From Chitinophaga varians (GTDB taxonomy: Bacteria > Bacteroidota > Bacteroidia > Chitinophagales > Chitinophagaceae), in NCBI RefSeq assembly GCF_012641275.1, contig NZ_JABAIA010000001.1, positions 372,001 through 436,000 on the forward strand: a stretch of 64,000 nt of DNA, written 5' to 3'. Each line of letters begins with the position of its first letter. Positions within the stretch are counted from its first letter, which is position 1. Made by a program: the position numbers and the translations under genes. Below are positions 25,278 through 33,907 of this stretch, one piece after another. The notes below the pieces were generated by a model. That model worked only from the letters and a program-made list of their open reading frames with translations, was not told where the DNA came from and made no database searches.

Positions 25278-25688
25278 ATGCGCGAAGACACCAAAGATAC
25301 GCCGGTATACAGTATCCCCCTGAGTTACCGGAGAATGGAAAACCTGCATATTGTATTCTGGTTATTGAAAGATATCAGCTGGTGTATGATCTGGAAACCA
25401 TTGGGTGTGGCCATGATCTTTCCCACGCTGATCATTTCCCTGGTGATCGCCTGGCGTACGCGGCAGTTCATGTCGGAGCTATGCCATAATGTGGCTATTT
25501 CCCTTTGGATAACGGCCAACTCCTACTGGATGATCAGCGAGTTCTTCCACTTTGATATGCTGACCGTATGGGGAGCGGTCACATACAAACATCTGGCGTT
25601 GGTGCCGTTTGTATCGGGGCTGTTGATATTGGCGTATTATTACATCTGGTATCAACCCAGGCATAAGGAAACTGAAGAGATCATGTGA
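25278..25688 (+). CDS. Hypothetical small membrane protein
   Basis: A 136-residue protein with about four hydrophobic segments: PLGVAMIFPTLIISLVIAW, NVAISLWITANSYWMIS, LALVPFVSGLLILAYYYIW and a weaker one before them. The C-terminus is charged. I do not recognise the family. It is a single gene bounded downstream by an AT-rich inverted repeat. Confidence 0.6.
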   Translation: MREDTKDTPVYSIPLSYRRMENLHIVFWLLKDISWCMIWKPLGVAMIFPTLIISLVIAWRTRQFMSELCHNVAISLWITANSYWMISEFFHFDMLTVWGAVTYKHLALVPFVSGLLILAYYYIWYQPRHKETEEIM

Positions 25689-25692
25689 TAAA

Positions 25693-25743
25693 AGATTGTC
25701 TTAAGAGTAAACTACCCTACAGAAGATTACTTTAAGACAATCT
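25693..25743. repeat. 12-bp AT-rich inverted repeat at a convergent junction
   Basis: AGATTGTCTTAA (25693-25704) and TTAAGACAATCT (25732-25743) are perfect complements with a 27-base loop, between the ends of convergent genes. It resembles the 26-bp AT-rich repeat at 20285 in composition and position. Confidence 0.7.
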
Positions 25744-25794
25744 CTTAACTCGCAGCCTGGACATTTTTGTATCAATATTGAAAGCTTAAGCGGT

Positions 25795-27354
25795 TTATAC
25801 GCCGCTTATCGTAACAAAAATAGCAGCGATGTCTTTAGGATTTCCTTGTCCATCTTCCGCCTTAATCCTCAGACTATCGACAAAACTAGAGAACACATAT
25901 ATTATTGCAGGTTCGGTACCAGAAAAAAACGGCGCGTACCAGGGACCTGAAAATGCTTCTATAAATTTTATGGTATAATCACCAATACCGTTCCTGATAA
26001 CTGTGGAGATGTTTCCCATATTATTGACTATGGAAGCATCAACCCCTCTAAAGACCACGCCAGCAGCAACTTTATTATTATCTTTATAAACTATTCCTTT
26101 TATATCGGGTACTTCAATACTGCTCTCATAGGAGCTACCCTCATCAGAAAATCTAAATACAGCTCCATTCGTGTTTACATTGATATAACGTCTGCCGGCA
26201 TCAGGAACATAGCTATTAAAACTTCTGAAAGCACAATCCTTCACATTTATTCTGGAAGGAGAATTTTGCTGAGTTCCAAGTTGTACCGCTATATTATTCA
26301 CCACGAATCTGTTAGTATCCCGAGAGATACGGTTAAAGGTTGTTCCATACACATTTAGTACTGACAAACCGGCCCCATTGCCACCATAGTACATGATATC
26401 TGCCGCTCCTCCATTTCCTTCGAAGTATACACCATGTATATTTGCTGATATGCCACCGCCAATCAGATTAGTACCGGTATCTATAACGATACCGCCTTGC
26501 CTGGCATCTGTCGGAAACCATCCATTGCCTTCTACATCTCCACCGAAAATGTTTAATGTGACACCACCGATGGCATAAAGTGCCAGGGTTGTGTTACCCG
26601 CCAAAGTACAACCGAACAAATTAATATCATTGGGAGCCAGTTGTTGTCCCTGAAAAACCACACCATAATTGTTCTGATTAAAAATACAGGAATAAAAAGA
26701 CGCTCCCAGGAAATTGTCGGCCAACAGCGCCTTTTCAAAGAAGACAATTTTAACGTTCTGCATTTCCATAAAAGCCGAATATTCGATTTTGATCCCGACC
26801 TCGCTTTGTAAAGTACCTTCTTTCCGAAGTTTAAAGTTAGATATGGAATAATTCTGAACGACTGCTGACTGGTATTGCGAGTAAAACCGAAACGCATTTC
26901 CTGTTCCCGTAAAAATAATTTCTGTACTTCCCATTCCGGAACCATTAACAGAAATCCTTCTCAACGCAGACTCATCACCCACAAGCTGATTAAACTCAAC
27001 ACCCCGCTCAAGAAGATATCTGCCTTCAGGGATATACATCGTGCCCCCATATGGAGAATTTGACAGATAGCCGCTTACAGCAGCAAAAGCTGCATAATTG
27101 TCAAAAGAATTGTTCCCTTGGGCACCAAACCACTTAACATTGACAGGACCGGAGAATAGTCTTTTCCACCTTCCGGTTGCAATACCGGACACCTGGAATA
27201 CAATTCCATTATCACTATCTGCGGTGGAATTGTCATCCCAGTAAAAATCACCACCACCACCATCTCCAGGAGCATAATATCCTAATACATTGGCTACATC
27301 ATTATTGGCGGCACCAGGAGTAAGCTTTAACAGCCCAATTGTTGAGAAGATCAT
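25795..27354 (-). CDS. Right-handed beta-helix protein (pectate-lyase/tailspike-like)
   Basis: A 519-residue protein without a clear signal peptide. The N-terminus has YYAPGDGGGGDFYWDDNST and GRWKRLFSGPVNVKWFGAQG, the head pattern of the pectate-lyase-3/tailspike superfamily, followed by GGTMYIPEGRYLL and many short strand repeats (LNIFGGDVEGNGW, ANIHGVYFEGNGG) typical of parallel beta-helices. Such proteins bind or cleave polysaccharides; no catalytic residues can be assigned. The gene is visibly richer in A/T than its neighbours and stands alone, which suggests acquisition by transfer, perhaps from a phage-like source. Tandem palindromes lie upstream. Confidence 0.75.
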   Translation of the reverse strand: MIFSTIGLLKLTPGAANNDVANVLGYYAPGDGGGGDFYWDDNSTADSDNGIVFQVSGIATGRWKRLFSGPVNVKWFGAQGNNSFDNYAAFAAVSGYLSNSPYGGTMYIPEGRYLLERGVEFNQLVGDESALRRISVNGSGMGSTEIIFTGTGNAFRFYSQYQSAVVQNYSISNFKLRKEGTLQSEVGIKIEYSAFMEMQNVKIVFFEKALLADNFLGASFYSCIFNQNNYGVVFQGQQLAPNDINLFGCTLAGNTTLALYAIGGVTLNIFGGDVEGNGWFPTDARQGGIVIDTGTNLIGGGISANIHGVYFEGNGGAADIMYYGGNGAGLSVLNVYGTTFNRISRDTNRFVVNNIAVQLGTQQNSPSRINVKDCAFRSFNSYVPDAGRRYINVNTNGAVFRFSDEGSSYESSIEVPDIKGIVYKDNNKVAAGVVFRGVDASIVNNMGNISTVIRNGIGDYTIKFIEAFSGPWYAPFFSGTEPAIIYVFSSFVDSLRIKAEDGQGNPKDIAAIFVTISGV

Positions 27355-27400
27355 AGGTTAACAATATTTAATTAAAACAAAAGGTATCACCACGAATTTA

Positions 27401-27436
27401 CTAATAATATTAGCATTTAAAACTAATTTTATTAGC
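27401..27436. promoter_or_regulatory. Two tandem palindromes upstream of the beta-helix gene
   Basis: CTAATAATATTAGC (27401-27414) and CTAATTTTATTAGC (27423-27436) are two copies of CTAAT-N3-ATTAGC, 22 bases apart (two helical turns). The spacing suggests a repressor or activator pair on one DNA face, about 50-80 bases before the start codon at 27354. Confidence 0.5.
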
Positions 27437-27507
27437 TTTTTTAATTTTATCGCTGAAGCAGGATTTTTCTATCAGGAAAGTGAGAATGAGAGAAGAGTAA
27501 GAACAAT

Positions 27508-27549
27508 AAATAAAGAAGGCACCTCAAAAAGAGTGTGCCTTCTTTATTT
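27508..27549 (-). terminator. Terminator of the tldD/tldE operon (15-bp stem)
   Basis: AAATAAAGAAGGCAC (27508-27522) pairs perfectly with 27535-27549. On the minus strand the hairpin runs into TTTATTTATTG, closing the operon whose last gene ends at 27568. Confidence 0.8.
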
Positions 27550-27567
27550 TATCATTAGAACCTCAGA

Positions 27568-28905
27568 TCAGATAGCATCTGATAAAGAGGTAAAGGTGAA
27601 GTCACGCAGTTTCATGGGCGGGAGGATAGCACTTGAATTGCTTTCACCGCTGACAGCCCTTTCCGGTATGCCCAGCGCTTCCACATTGTTAAGCATGATC
27701 ACCGGACTTTCGTTGAAGCGGAAGTTTTTCACCGGATGTTTGATCACACCGTTTTCGATATAGAAAGTCCCGTCACGTGTAAGGCCGGTAAACAGCAGTG
27801 TTTGCGGGTCTACCGGGCGGATGTACCAGAGGCGGGTCACCAGGATGCCCTTCTCGGTGCTTTTGATCAGCTCCTCGAGCGAAGCGGTGCCGCCTTCCAT
27901 AATAAAAGCGTCCGGGCCGGGAATGGCTTTTACGTTGTCCTTCTGTGCCCAGTAGCGCGAGTAGTACATATTTTTCACCACTCCTTTTTCGATCCAGGTG
28001 ATTTTTTCCTGAGGGCGGCCATCGTTGTTATAAGGTGATGTAGGCATATCCGGATGCCATGGATCAGAATAGATGGTCACCTGGTCGTCCATGAGTTTGT
28101 CACCCAGTTTGGTTTTGCCACCGGCTTTGCTGAGGAAGCTTCTGCCCTCTTCCGCGCTGCGTGCGTCCAGGTTATTGACGAGCTGCTCGATCAGTACGAT
28201 GGAAGCGGCAGGCTCCAGGATCACGGTATATTTGCCAGGCTCAATGGCTTTGGCGCCTTTGGAGCCGCTGGCTTTCTGCGCCGCGATGCTGGTCTCTTTT
28301 GCCGCGTCCAGTTTCTTTACATTGTTGTATGCTTTGGAGGCGTAACCAGAGCCGGTGCCGTCTTCCGAGCGAACAGTGATACTGAAATTGATCTCGGTGG
28401 AACTGTTATATGCAAACAGTCCTTTAGAGTTCATCATAGCAGAAGAGGCCACTGTATTTTCGAGGAATCCTGCGGCCACCAGTTTGTTCTGTTTGGTAAT
28501 GGTAAGGCTTTGGGCCACCGCGTCCGCACGGTAGGCCGGATCTATCGCGGCGGTGTCTTTGTTGTAGCCACCGGAGCCTTCTCCATACTGTTGCGGCCCG
28601 AGGATCGGCATATATTCCGGGTTTTCCGGCGCAAGGCGGGCCAGTTCCTCGGCCCTTCTGACTACTTTCTCGAGGGAGGCATCATCAAACTCATTGATGG
28701 TGGCAGTGCCCAGTTTTTTCCCGAAGGCGGAAGAAACAACCAGCATGCTTTTGCTATTGGCGCCGCTGGTGGACACTTCGTTGCGGGCATAGCGCACATT
28801 GCCGGAATCGCCACTATAAATAGAGACCTCGCACTCGTCTGCTTTTGAATAGGCAAGCACTTTTTTCAATAATGCCTGTGCTGCTTCTTTAGTGAGTATC
28901 GGCAT
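27568..28905 (-). CDS. TldE/PmbA-type protein, copy 1
   Basis: A 445-residue member of the TldD/PmbA family, PmbA (TldE) branch: it has the conserved end LLFTGLTRDGTFYIENGVIK and NNVEALG but lacks the HExxxH zinc motif of TldD. In E. coli, TldE pairs with TldD to form a metalloprotease that degrades unfolded peptides and matures microcin B17. Here it begins 3 bases after its TldD partner, so a TldD-TldE complex is expected. No signal peptide is seen, while the partner TldD has a Tat-like leader; this mismatch is odd. A second TldE of similar sequence, sharing the DFTFTSLSDAI end, lies at 30758. Confidence 0.88.
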   Translation of the reverse strand: MPILTKEAAQALLKKVLAYSKADECEVSIYSGDSGNVRYARNEVSTSGANSKSMLVVSSAFGKKLGTATINEFDDASLEKVVRRAEELARLAPENPEYMPILGPQQYGEGSGGYNKDTAAIDPAYRADAVAQSLTITKQNKLVAAGFLENTVASSAMMNSKGLFAYNSSTEINFSITVRSEDGTGSGYASKAYNNVKKLDAAKETSIAAQKASGSKGAKAIEPGKYTVILEPAASIVLIEQLVNNLDARSAEEGRSFLSKAGGKTKLGDKLMDDQVTIYSDPWHPDMPTSPYNNDGRPQEKITWIEKGVVKNMYYSRYWAQKDNVKAIPGPDAFIMEGGTASLEELIKSTEKGILVTRLWYIRPVDPQTLLFTGLTRDGTFYIENGVIKHPVKNFRFNESPVIMLNNVEALGIPERAVSGESNSSAILPPMKLRDFTFTSLSDAI

Positions 28906-28908
28906 ATA

Positions 28909-30543
28909 TTAAATTTTTCTAGCTGTATTAATAACGTTTACGCCATTGAAGCGGGCGGTCGCTGAGCCGTGGGAAACGGCGCTCACCTGTGAAGGCTGGC
29001 CCTTTCCATCGAAGAAGGAGCCACCGAGGCGGTAGTCCCGCTTATCAGCGATCGCTTTACAGGAGTTCCAGAATTCCTGGGTGTTGCTTTGGTAAGCCAC
29101 ATCTTTGAGCATGCCTACTATCTGACCGTTTTTGATCTCATAGAAAAGCTGGCCGCCAAACTGGAAGTTGTAGCGTTGCTGGTCGATGGAGAAAGAGCCG
29201 TCGCCTGCGATGAAGATGCCTCTTTCCACGTTCTTGATCAGTTCTGCCGGCGTAAGCGGAGCAGTGCCTGGTTGCAGCGACACGTTGGCCATACGCTGGA
29301 ACTGCACATCAGACCAGCTTTGCGAATAACAGCAGCCCTGAGATTGTTTAAGGCCGATGATATGTGCCTGGTCACGGATAGCCTGGTAGTTGACCAGTAC
29401 CCCGTTTTTGATCAGGTCCCATTTCTGGGTGGCCACGCCTTCATCGTCATACCCTACGGCACCGAGGGAGCCGGGCTGTGTTTTATCTGCCACAATGTTG
29501 ACGAGCGGGCTGCCGAACTGGAATTTTTTACTTTCCCATTTATCCAATGTGAGGAAGCTGGTGCCGGCGAAATTGGCTTCGTAGCCTAACACGCGGTCCA
29601 GTTCTGTGGGGTGTCCTACCGATTCGTGGATGGTCAGCCACAGGTGCGAAGGATCCAGCACCAGGTCATATTTACCCGGTTCCACGGATTTGGCTTTCAG
29701 CTTCTCCCCTACCTGCGTGCCTGCCTGGCGGGCATCTTCCAGCATGTCATAACGGTCACGGTATAACGTTGTTACGCCATGTATTTTATCTGATTCACGG
29801 GGAATGAGGTATTCATAGCCCATGCCGCGGGGGGAACTGAGGGCGTTGCGTGTTTCAAATTTACCGGTGGCCTTATCGATCTTGGTGATCTGGAACGTAG
29901 GCCAGATACGGTGTACGTCCTGATCTATATAGGACCCGTCGGAAGAAGCGAAGTATTTCTGTTCATTTACGAGGAACATAAAGGAGCCTACATAGTCAGC
30001 GCCGCCTTTCATGGCTGCATCGCTGACAGAGAGGAGCAGGTCTGCCTTTTCCTTTACGGGAACGTCAAATGCATTTTTTTCGATGGGGGTTTTCCAGCTG
30101 ACTTCGCCGTAACCTTTTTGTGGGGCCAGTTGTACGGGAGTGGTCAGCAGGCGGGCATTCTCTCTGGCGATGGCCACAGCGGTGGCAGCAGCGCGGGCGA
30201 TGCTGTCTTTGTCCATCTGGTCAGTAGAAGCAAAGCCCCAGCTGCCATTGGCCAGCACGCGGATACCGATGCCATAGGATTCAGTGTTGACCACGTTTTC
30301 CACTTTGTCTTCCCGGGTGATGACAAACTGATTGAGATAACGGCCTATGCGTACATCGGTGTAGGTAGCGCCTTTGCTGCGGGCAGCGTTGAGGGCCACA
30401 TCAGCGAGCTCTTTTTTCTTAGCCACGTCGATGGTGTACCAGGGAGCTTCCAGCGGAACCGCTTTTCCGATGATCGGGATCTGGGACAGCAGTCCTGCGC
30501 CCAATCCGAGGCCTGTGTAATGGAGGAATTCTCTTCTTTTCAT
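28909..30543 (-). CDS. TldD-type metalloprotease with Tat-like leader, copy 1
   Basis: A 544-residue TldD homologue. The zinc motif HESVGH (29611-29628, HExxxH) followed by PTELDRVLGYEANFAG matches the family. The N-terminus MKRREFLHYTGLGLGAGLL is a twin-arginine style leader with a hydrophobic stretch, absent from E. coli TldD, suggesting export or membrane attachment. TldD supplies the catalytic centre and its TldE partner the other half of the complex; TldE copy 1 follows directly. A second copy at 32103 ends with nearly the same residues (RFNGVNVINTARKI). The 214 bases upstream separate the two gene pairs and probably hold a promoter. Confidence 0.9.
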   Translation of the reverse strand: MKRREFLHYTGLGLGAGLLSQIPIIGKAVPLEAPWYTIDVAKKKELADVALNAARSKGATYTDVRIGRYLNQFVITREDKVENVVNTESYGIGIRVLANGSWGFASTDQMDKDSIARAAATAVAIARENARLLTTPVQLAPQKGYGEVSWKTPIEKNAFDVPVKEKADLLLSVSDAAMKGGADYVGSFMFLVNEQKYFASSDGSYIDQDVHRIWPTFQITKIDKATGKFETRNALSSPRGMGYEYLIPRESDKIHGVTTLYRDRYDMLEDARQAGTQVGEKLKAKSVEPGKYDLVLDPSHLWLTIHESVGHPTELDRVLGYEANFAGTSFLTLDKWESKKFQFGSPLVNIVADKTQPGSLGAVGYDDEGVATQKWDLIKNGVLVNYQAIRDQAHIIGLKQSQGCCYSQSWSDVQFQRMANVSLQPGTAPLTPAELIKNVERGIFIAGDGSFSIDQQRYNFQFGGQLFYEIKNGQIVGMLKDVAYQSNTQEFWNSCKAIADKRDYRLGGSFFDGKGQPSQVSAVSHGSATARFNGVNVINTARKI

Positions 30544-30757
30544 TATAGCAGGATTAAAGGAGTGATCTTGATTGTTAGCAATAAGGGATTAGTACGTTGT
30601 GTTGAGCTTTGTTACATGGAGCATATTTGGTGTTAAGAGTTTGGGTGACGTGTGTATTATCGAAAAAGAATGGATGTCCCGTTGGCTGTCTTCATTATTC
30701 TTAAAGATAACAAGTTACAGCGAACAAAACATCCATCAATTCTATCAAGATAATCTT

Positions 30758-32092
30758 TTAGATAGCGTCAGAAAGAGACGTAAACGTGAAGTCCCTGATC
30801 TTCATCGGCGGGATCAGGTAACTCCGGTAAGATTCAATACTGATGCTTCTTTCCGTTTTTCCGAGTGCTTCCACGTTATTGAGCATGATCACCGGGCTTT
30901 CATTAAAACGGAGGTTTTTGATCGGGTATTTGATCTCTCCGTTTTCGATGTAAAACGTTCCGTCACGGGTAAGTCCTGTCAGCAGCAATGTTTGCGCGTC
31001 CACCAGGCGGATGTACCAGAGGCGGGACACCAGGATGCCTTTCTCGGTGCTTTTGATCAGCTCTTCCAGCGAGGCGTTGCCACCTTCCATGATGATATTG
31101 GAGGGCTGGGGCACTGGTTGTACGCCTTTGTTTTTAGCCCAGTACTGGGAGTAGACGAGATTTTTGACCACGCCTTTATCTATCCATGCTGTTTTTTCCA
31201 GGGGGAAACCATCGCGGTTCCAGGTGGAAGCGGGAAGATCGGGATGGAAAGGATCGGAGTAGATTGTCACCTTGTCGTCCATGAGTTGTTCGCCGATACG
31301 GTTGCCGCCGCCGGGTTTGCTCATGAAGCTGCGGCCTTCGTCCGCGTTACGGGCGTCGAGGCCACGGAACATATTTTCCAGCATATAGGTAGCCGCCACC
31401 GGTTCCAGTATCACCGTGTATTTACCCGGTTCTATCGCTTTTGCGCCGGCGGAGCTGTTAGCTTTCGCCGCCGCAATTTTGGTAGCGGAGAGCGTGTCAA
31501 GCCGGCTGATGTCGTTATACCCGCGGGCCGCGAAGCCGGAGCCGGTACCGGCGCTGTTGCGGGTAGTGATGGTAAACACCACGTTGGTGTCTGTATCGTA
31601 GGCGAACAGTCCTTTGGAATTGAGTATGGCTGAGAAGCTGGTAGTGTTCTCAATAAAACCGGCAGCTTCCAGTTGAGCTTCTTTTGCTACCTGTATGCTT
31701 TTGGCCACGGCGTCTGCGCGGGTATCCGGCGTGATGGCCGCCGTTGCCGGCACATAGGTTTTGGAATCCTTAAAATCCGCCGGGCCGCGCAACGGCATAT
31801 ATTCCGGGTTTTCCGGCGCCAGGCGCGCCAGTTCTTCAGCGCGTTGCACCACCCTTTCAAGGGCGGCATCATTAAATTCGTTGATGGTAGCAGTACCGGA
31901 ACGTTTACCAAAGTAAGACGTTACGGACAGGGTGGTATTGTCGATATCTCCTGCTGTGGAAATGGCATTGCGCGCATAGCGGATATTGCCGCCTTCTTCC
32001 CCGCGGAGCGACACTTCGCATTCATCTGCTTTGGAGTGGGCGAGCACTTTTTGCAGTAATGCTTTTGCTTCTTCTTTTTTTAATATAGCCAT
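30758..32092 (-). CDS. TldE/PmbA-type protein, copy 2
   Basis: About 444 residues from the ATG at 32092 (MAILKKEEAKALLQK); an upstream in-frame start at 32131 would overlap the preceding gene. Closely related to copy 1 along its length, with the same LARLAPENPEYMP, LSVTSYFGKRSGTATINEFN-like region and DFTFTSLSDAI end. It lacks a zinc motif, as usual for TldE. It starts 10 bases after TldD copy 2 and therefore forms a second TldD-TldE pair. Two full pairs in tandem point to duplication of the whole unit; whether they form mixed complexes is unknown. Confidence 0.87.
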   Translation of the reverse strand: MAILKKEEAKALLQKVLAHSKADECEVSLRGEEGGNIRYARNAISTAGDIDNTTLSVTSYFGKRSGTATINEFNDAALERVVQRAEELARLAPENPEYMPLRGPADFKDSKTYVPATAAITPDTRADAVAKSIQVAKEAQLEAAGFIENTTSFSAILNSKGLFAYDTDTNVVFTITTRNSAGTGSGFAARGYNDISRLDTLSATKIAAAKANSSAGAKAIEPGKYTVILEPVAATYMLENMFRGLDARNADEGRSFMSKPGGGNRIGEQLMDDKVTIYSDPFHPDLPASTWNRDGFPLEKTAWIDKGVVKNLVYSQYWAKNKGVQPVPQPSNIIMEGGNASLEELIKSTEKGILVSRLWYIRLVDAQTLLLTGLTRDGTFYIENGEIKYPIKNLRFNESPVIMLNNVEALGKTERSISIESYRSYLIPPMKIRDFTFTSLSDAI

Positions 32093-32102
32093 GTGCGTTA
32101 GA

Positions 32103-33740
32103 TCAGATTTTTCTTGCTGTGTTAATAACATTTACACCATTAAAGCGGGTCGTGGAACTGCCATGGGACACGGCGTTGGACTGGCCGGGCTGTCCCTTTC
32201 CATCGTTGAAGGCGCCGCCGAGGCGGTAGTCGCTCTTGTCGGCGATGGCCGTGCAGCTGTTCCAGAACTCCTGTGTATTGGCCTGATAGGCCACATCTTT
32301 CAGCATACCGGCAATTTTTCCGTCCTTGATTTCGTAGAATGTTTGTCCACCGAACTGGAAATTGTACCGTTGCTGATCAATGGAGAAGGAGCCGTCACCG
32401 ATGATGTAAATGCCTTTTTCCACGTTTTTGATCATATCGTCCACGCTGAGTTTTTCTTTTCCGGGCTGCAGCGACACGTTGGGCATACGCTGGAACTGCA
32501 CATCAGACCAGCTTTGGGCGTAGCAGCATCCCTGAGAGTGATCGAGGCCGATGATATGCGCCTGATCGCGGATAGCCTGATAGTTGACCAGCACACCGTC
32601 TTTGATCAGGTCCCATTTGCCACATTGCACGCCTTCATCGTCATAGCCTACGGCGCCGAGGGAGCCGGGTTGTAATTTATCTGCCACCACGTTGACCAGC
32701 TTGCTGCCAAACTGGAAGTTGCGTGATTTCCATTTATCAAGCGTGAGGAAGCTGGTGCCGGCATAGTTGGCTTCGTAGCCCAGTACGCGGTCCAGTTCCG
32801 TAGGGTGCGCCACCGATTCGTGAATAGTCAGCCACAGATGCGAAGGATCTAGCACGAGGTCGTATTTGCCTGGTTCCACTGACTTGGCTTTCAGTTTCTG
32901 GTCCACGTCCGCGGTCGCATTTTTTACGTCTTCCAGCATATCGTACCGGTCTTTATAACGGGTAACGATACCGCCGACTTTATTGTCCGCCGTAGGCGTC
33001 AGGTATTCATACCCCATGCCTACAGGAGAGCTGAGCGATTTGCGTGTTTCAAATTTGCCACTGCCGCGGTCTATCTTAGTGACCGTAAAAGTGGGGAACA
33101 GGCGATGGATATCCTGGTCGATATAAGAGCCGTCCGTAGATGCGAAGTATTTCTGTTCGTTGATGGCCAGGATGGCGGAATTCACGAAGTTGGCGCCGCC
33201 TTTCATGGCGATGCTGTTCACATTCAGGAGCAGGTCCACTTTGTCTTTCACCGGGATGGTGAAGGCGCTTTGCACGATGGGTGTTTTCCACGATACTTCA
33301 CCATAGCCTTTTTGCGGGGCGAGCTGCACGGGCGTAGTGGTTACGCGCGAGTTGGCTTTAGCCACTGCCACAGCCCTTTCCGCTGCTTTAGCGATGGCTT
33401 CTTTCGTGACCACGTTGGTAGCGGCAAATCCCCAGCAGCCGTTGGCGATCACGCGGATGCCTACGCCAAACGATTCCGCGTTGGCGATGTTCTGCACGCG
33501 GGCTTCGCGGGTTACGACGAACTGGTTGAGGTACCTGCCAATGCGTACGTCCGCATACGTGGCCCCTTTGCTGCGGGCGGCATTAAGCGCCACATCTGCC
33601 AGTTGTTTCTTGAGTTTTACGTCCATACCATCATTGAGAAAGCGTGATGGGTCGACGGGTGTGCCGAAAGCGGAAAAATTCGGCAGGACAAGTGCTCCCA
33701 GCCCCATTGCGGATAGCTGGATAAAATCTTTACGTTTCAA
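32103..33740 (-). CDS. TldD-type metalloprotease with Tat-like leader, copy 2
   Basis: A 545-residue TldD paralogue. The zinc motif reads HESVAH (32805-32822), keeping both His and Glu, then PTELDRVLGYEANYAG. The leader MKRKDFIQLSAMGLGALVL is a weaker twin-arginine variant (KRK). The start codon is TTG at 33738-33740, chosen because a strong GGAGGA lies 8 bases upstream (33749-33754 on the minus strand) and because residues align with copy 1. It is the first gene of the four-gene tldD2-tldE2-tldD1-tldE1 array. Confidence 0.9.
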   Translation of the reverse strand: MKRKDFIQLSAMGLGALVLPNFSAFGTPVDPSRFLNDGMDVKLKKQLADVALNAARSKGATYADVRIGRYLNQFVVTREARVQNIANAESFGVGIRVIANGCWGFAATNVVTKEAIAKAAERAVAVAKANSRVTTTPVQLAPQKGYGEVSWKTPIVQSAFTIPVKDKVDLLLNVNSIAMKGGANFVNSAILAINEQKYFASTDGSYIDQDIHRLFPTFTVTKIDRGSGKFETRKSLSSPVGMGYEYLTPTADNKVGGIVTRYKDRYDMLEDVKNATADVDQKLKAKSVEPGKYDLVLDPSHLWLTIHESVAHPTELDRVLGYEANYAGTSFLTLDKWKSRNFQFGSKLVNVVADKLQPGSLGAVGYDDEGVQCGKWDLIKDGVLVNYQAIRDQAHIIGLDHSQGCCYAQSWSDVQFQRMPNVSLQPGKEKLSVDDMIKNVEKGIYIIGDGSFSIDQQRYNFQFGGQTFYEIKDGKIAGMLKDVAYQANTQEFWNSCTAIADKSDYRLGGAFNDGKGQPGQSNAVSHGSSTTRFNGVNVINTARKI

Positions 33741-33748
33741 ATTGAAAG

Positions 33749-33754
33749 TCCTCC
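33749..33754 (-). promoter_or_regulatory. Strong ribosome binding site deciding a TTG start
   Basis: On the minus strand GGAGGA lies eight bases before the TTG at 33738-33740. It supports the TTG as the true start of TldD copy 2, where no ATG gives the Tat-like leader. Confidence 0.7.
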
Positions 33755-33907
33755 GGTTTAGTTTGGTTTAGATTTTAGTTGACAGCGGGTATCTGTGATT
33801 CCATGCACCATCAGCGGCATGGTGATGCAATTCTCATGAGCATAAAACCTTGTAACCCTTCCAGAATCCTAAGCTAATTTTTTTTTCTTACTTTTTTTAG
33901 CCATTCG

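Noticed and set aside
25795..27354. Remnant of an integrated prophage
   Set aside because: Only a single tailspike-like gene; no integrase, structural phage genes or attachment-site repeats nearby.
27736..28848. Long open frames on the plus strand opposite TldE copy 1 (also opposite both TldD genes and TldE copy 2)
   Set aside because: They mirror strong TldD/TldE genes in antisense, lack family features and have unnatural composition.
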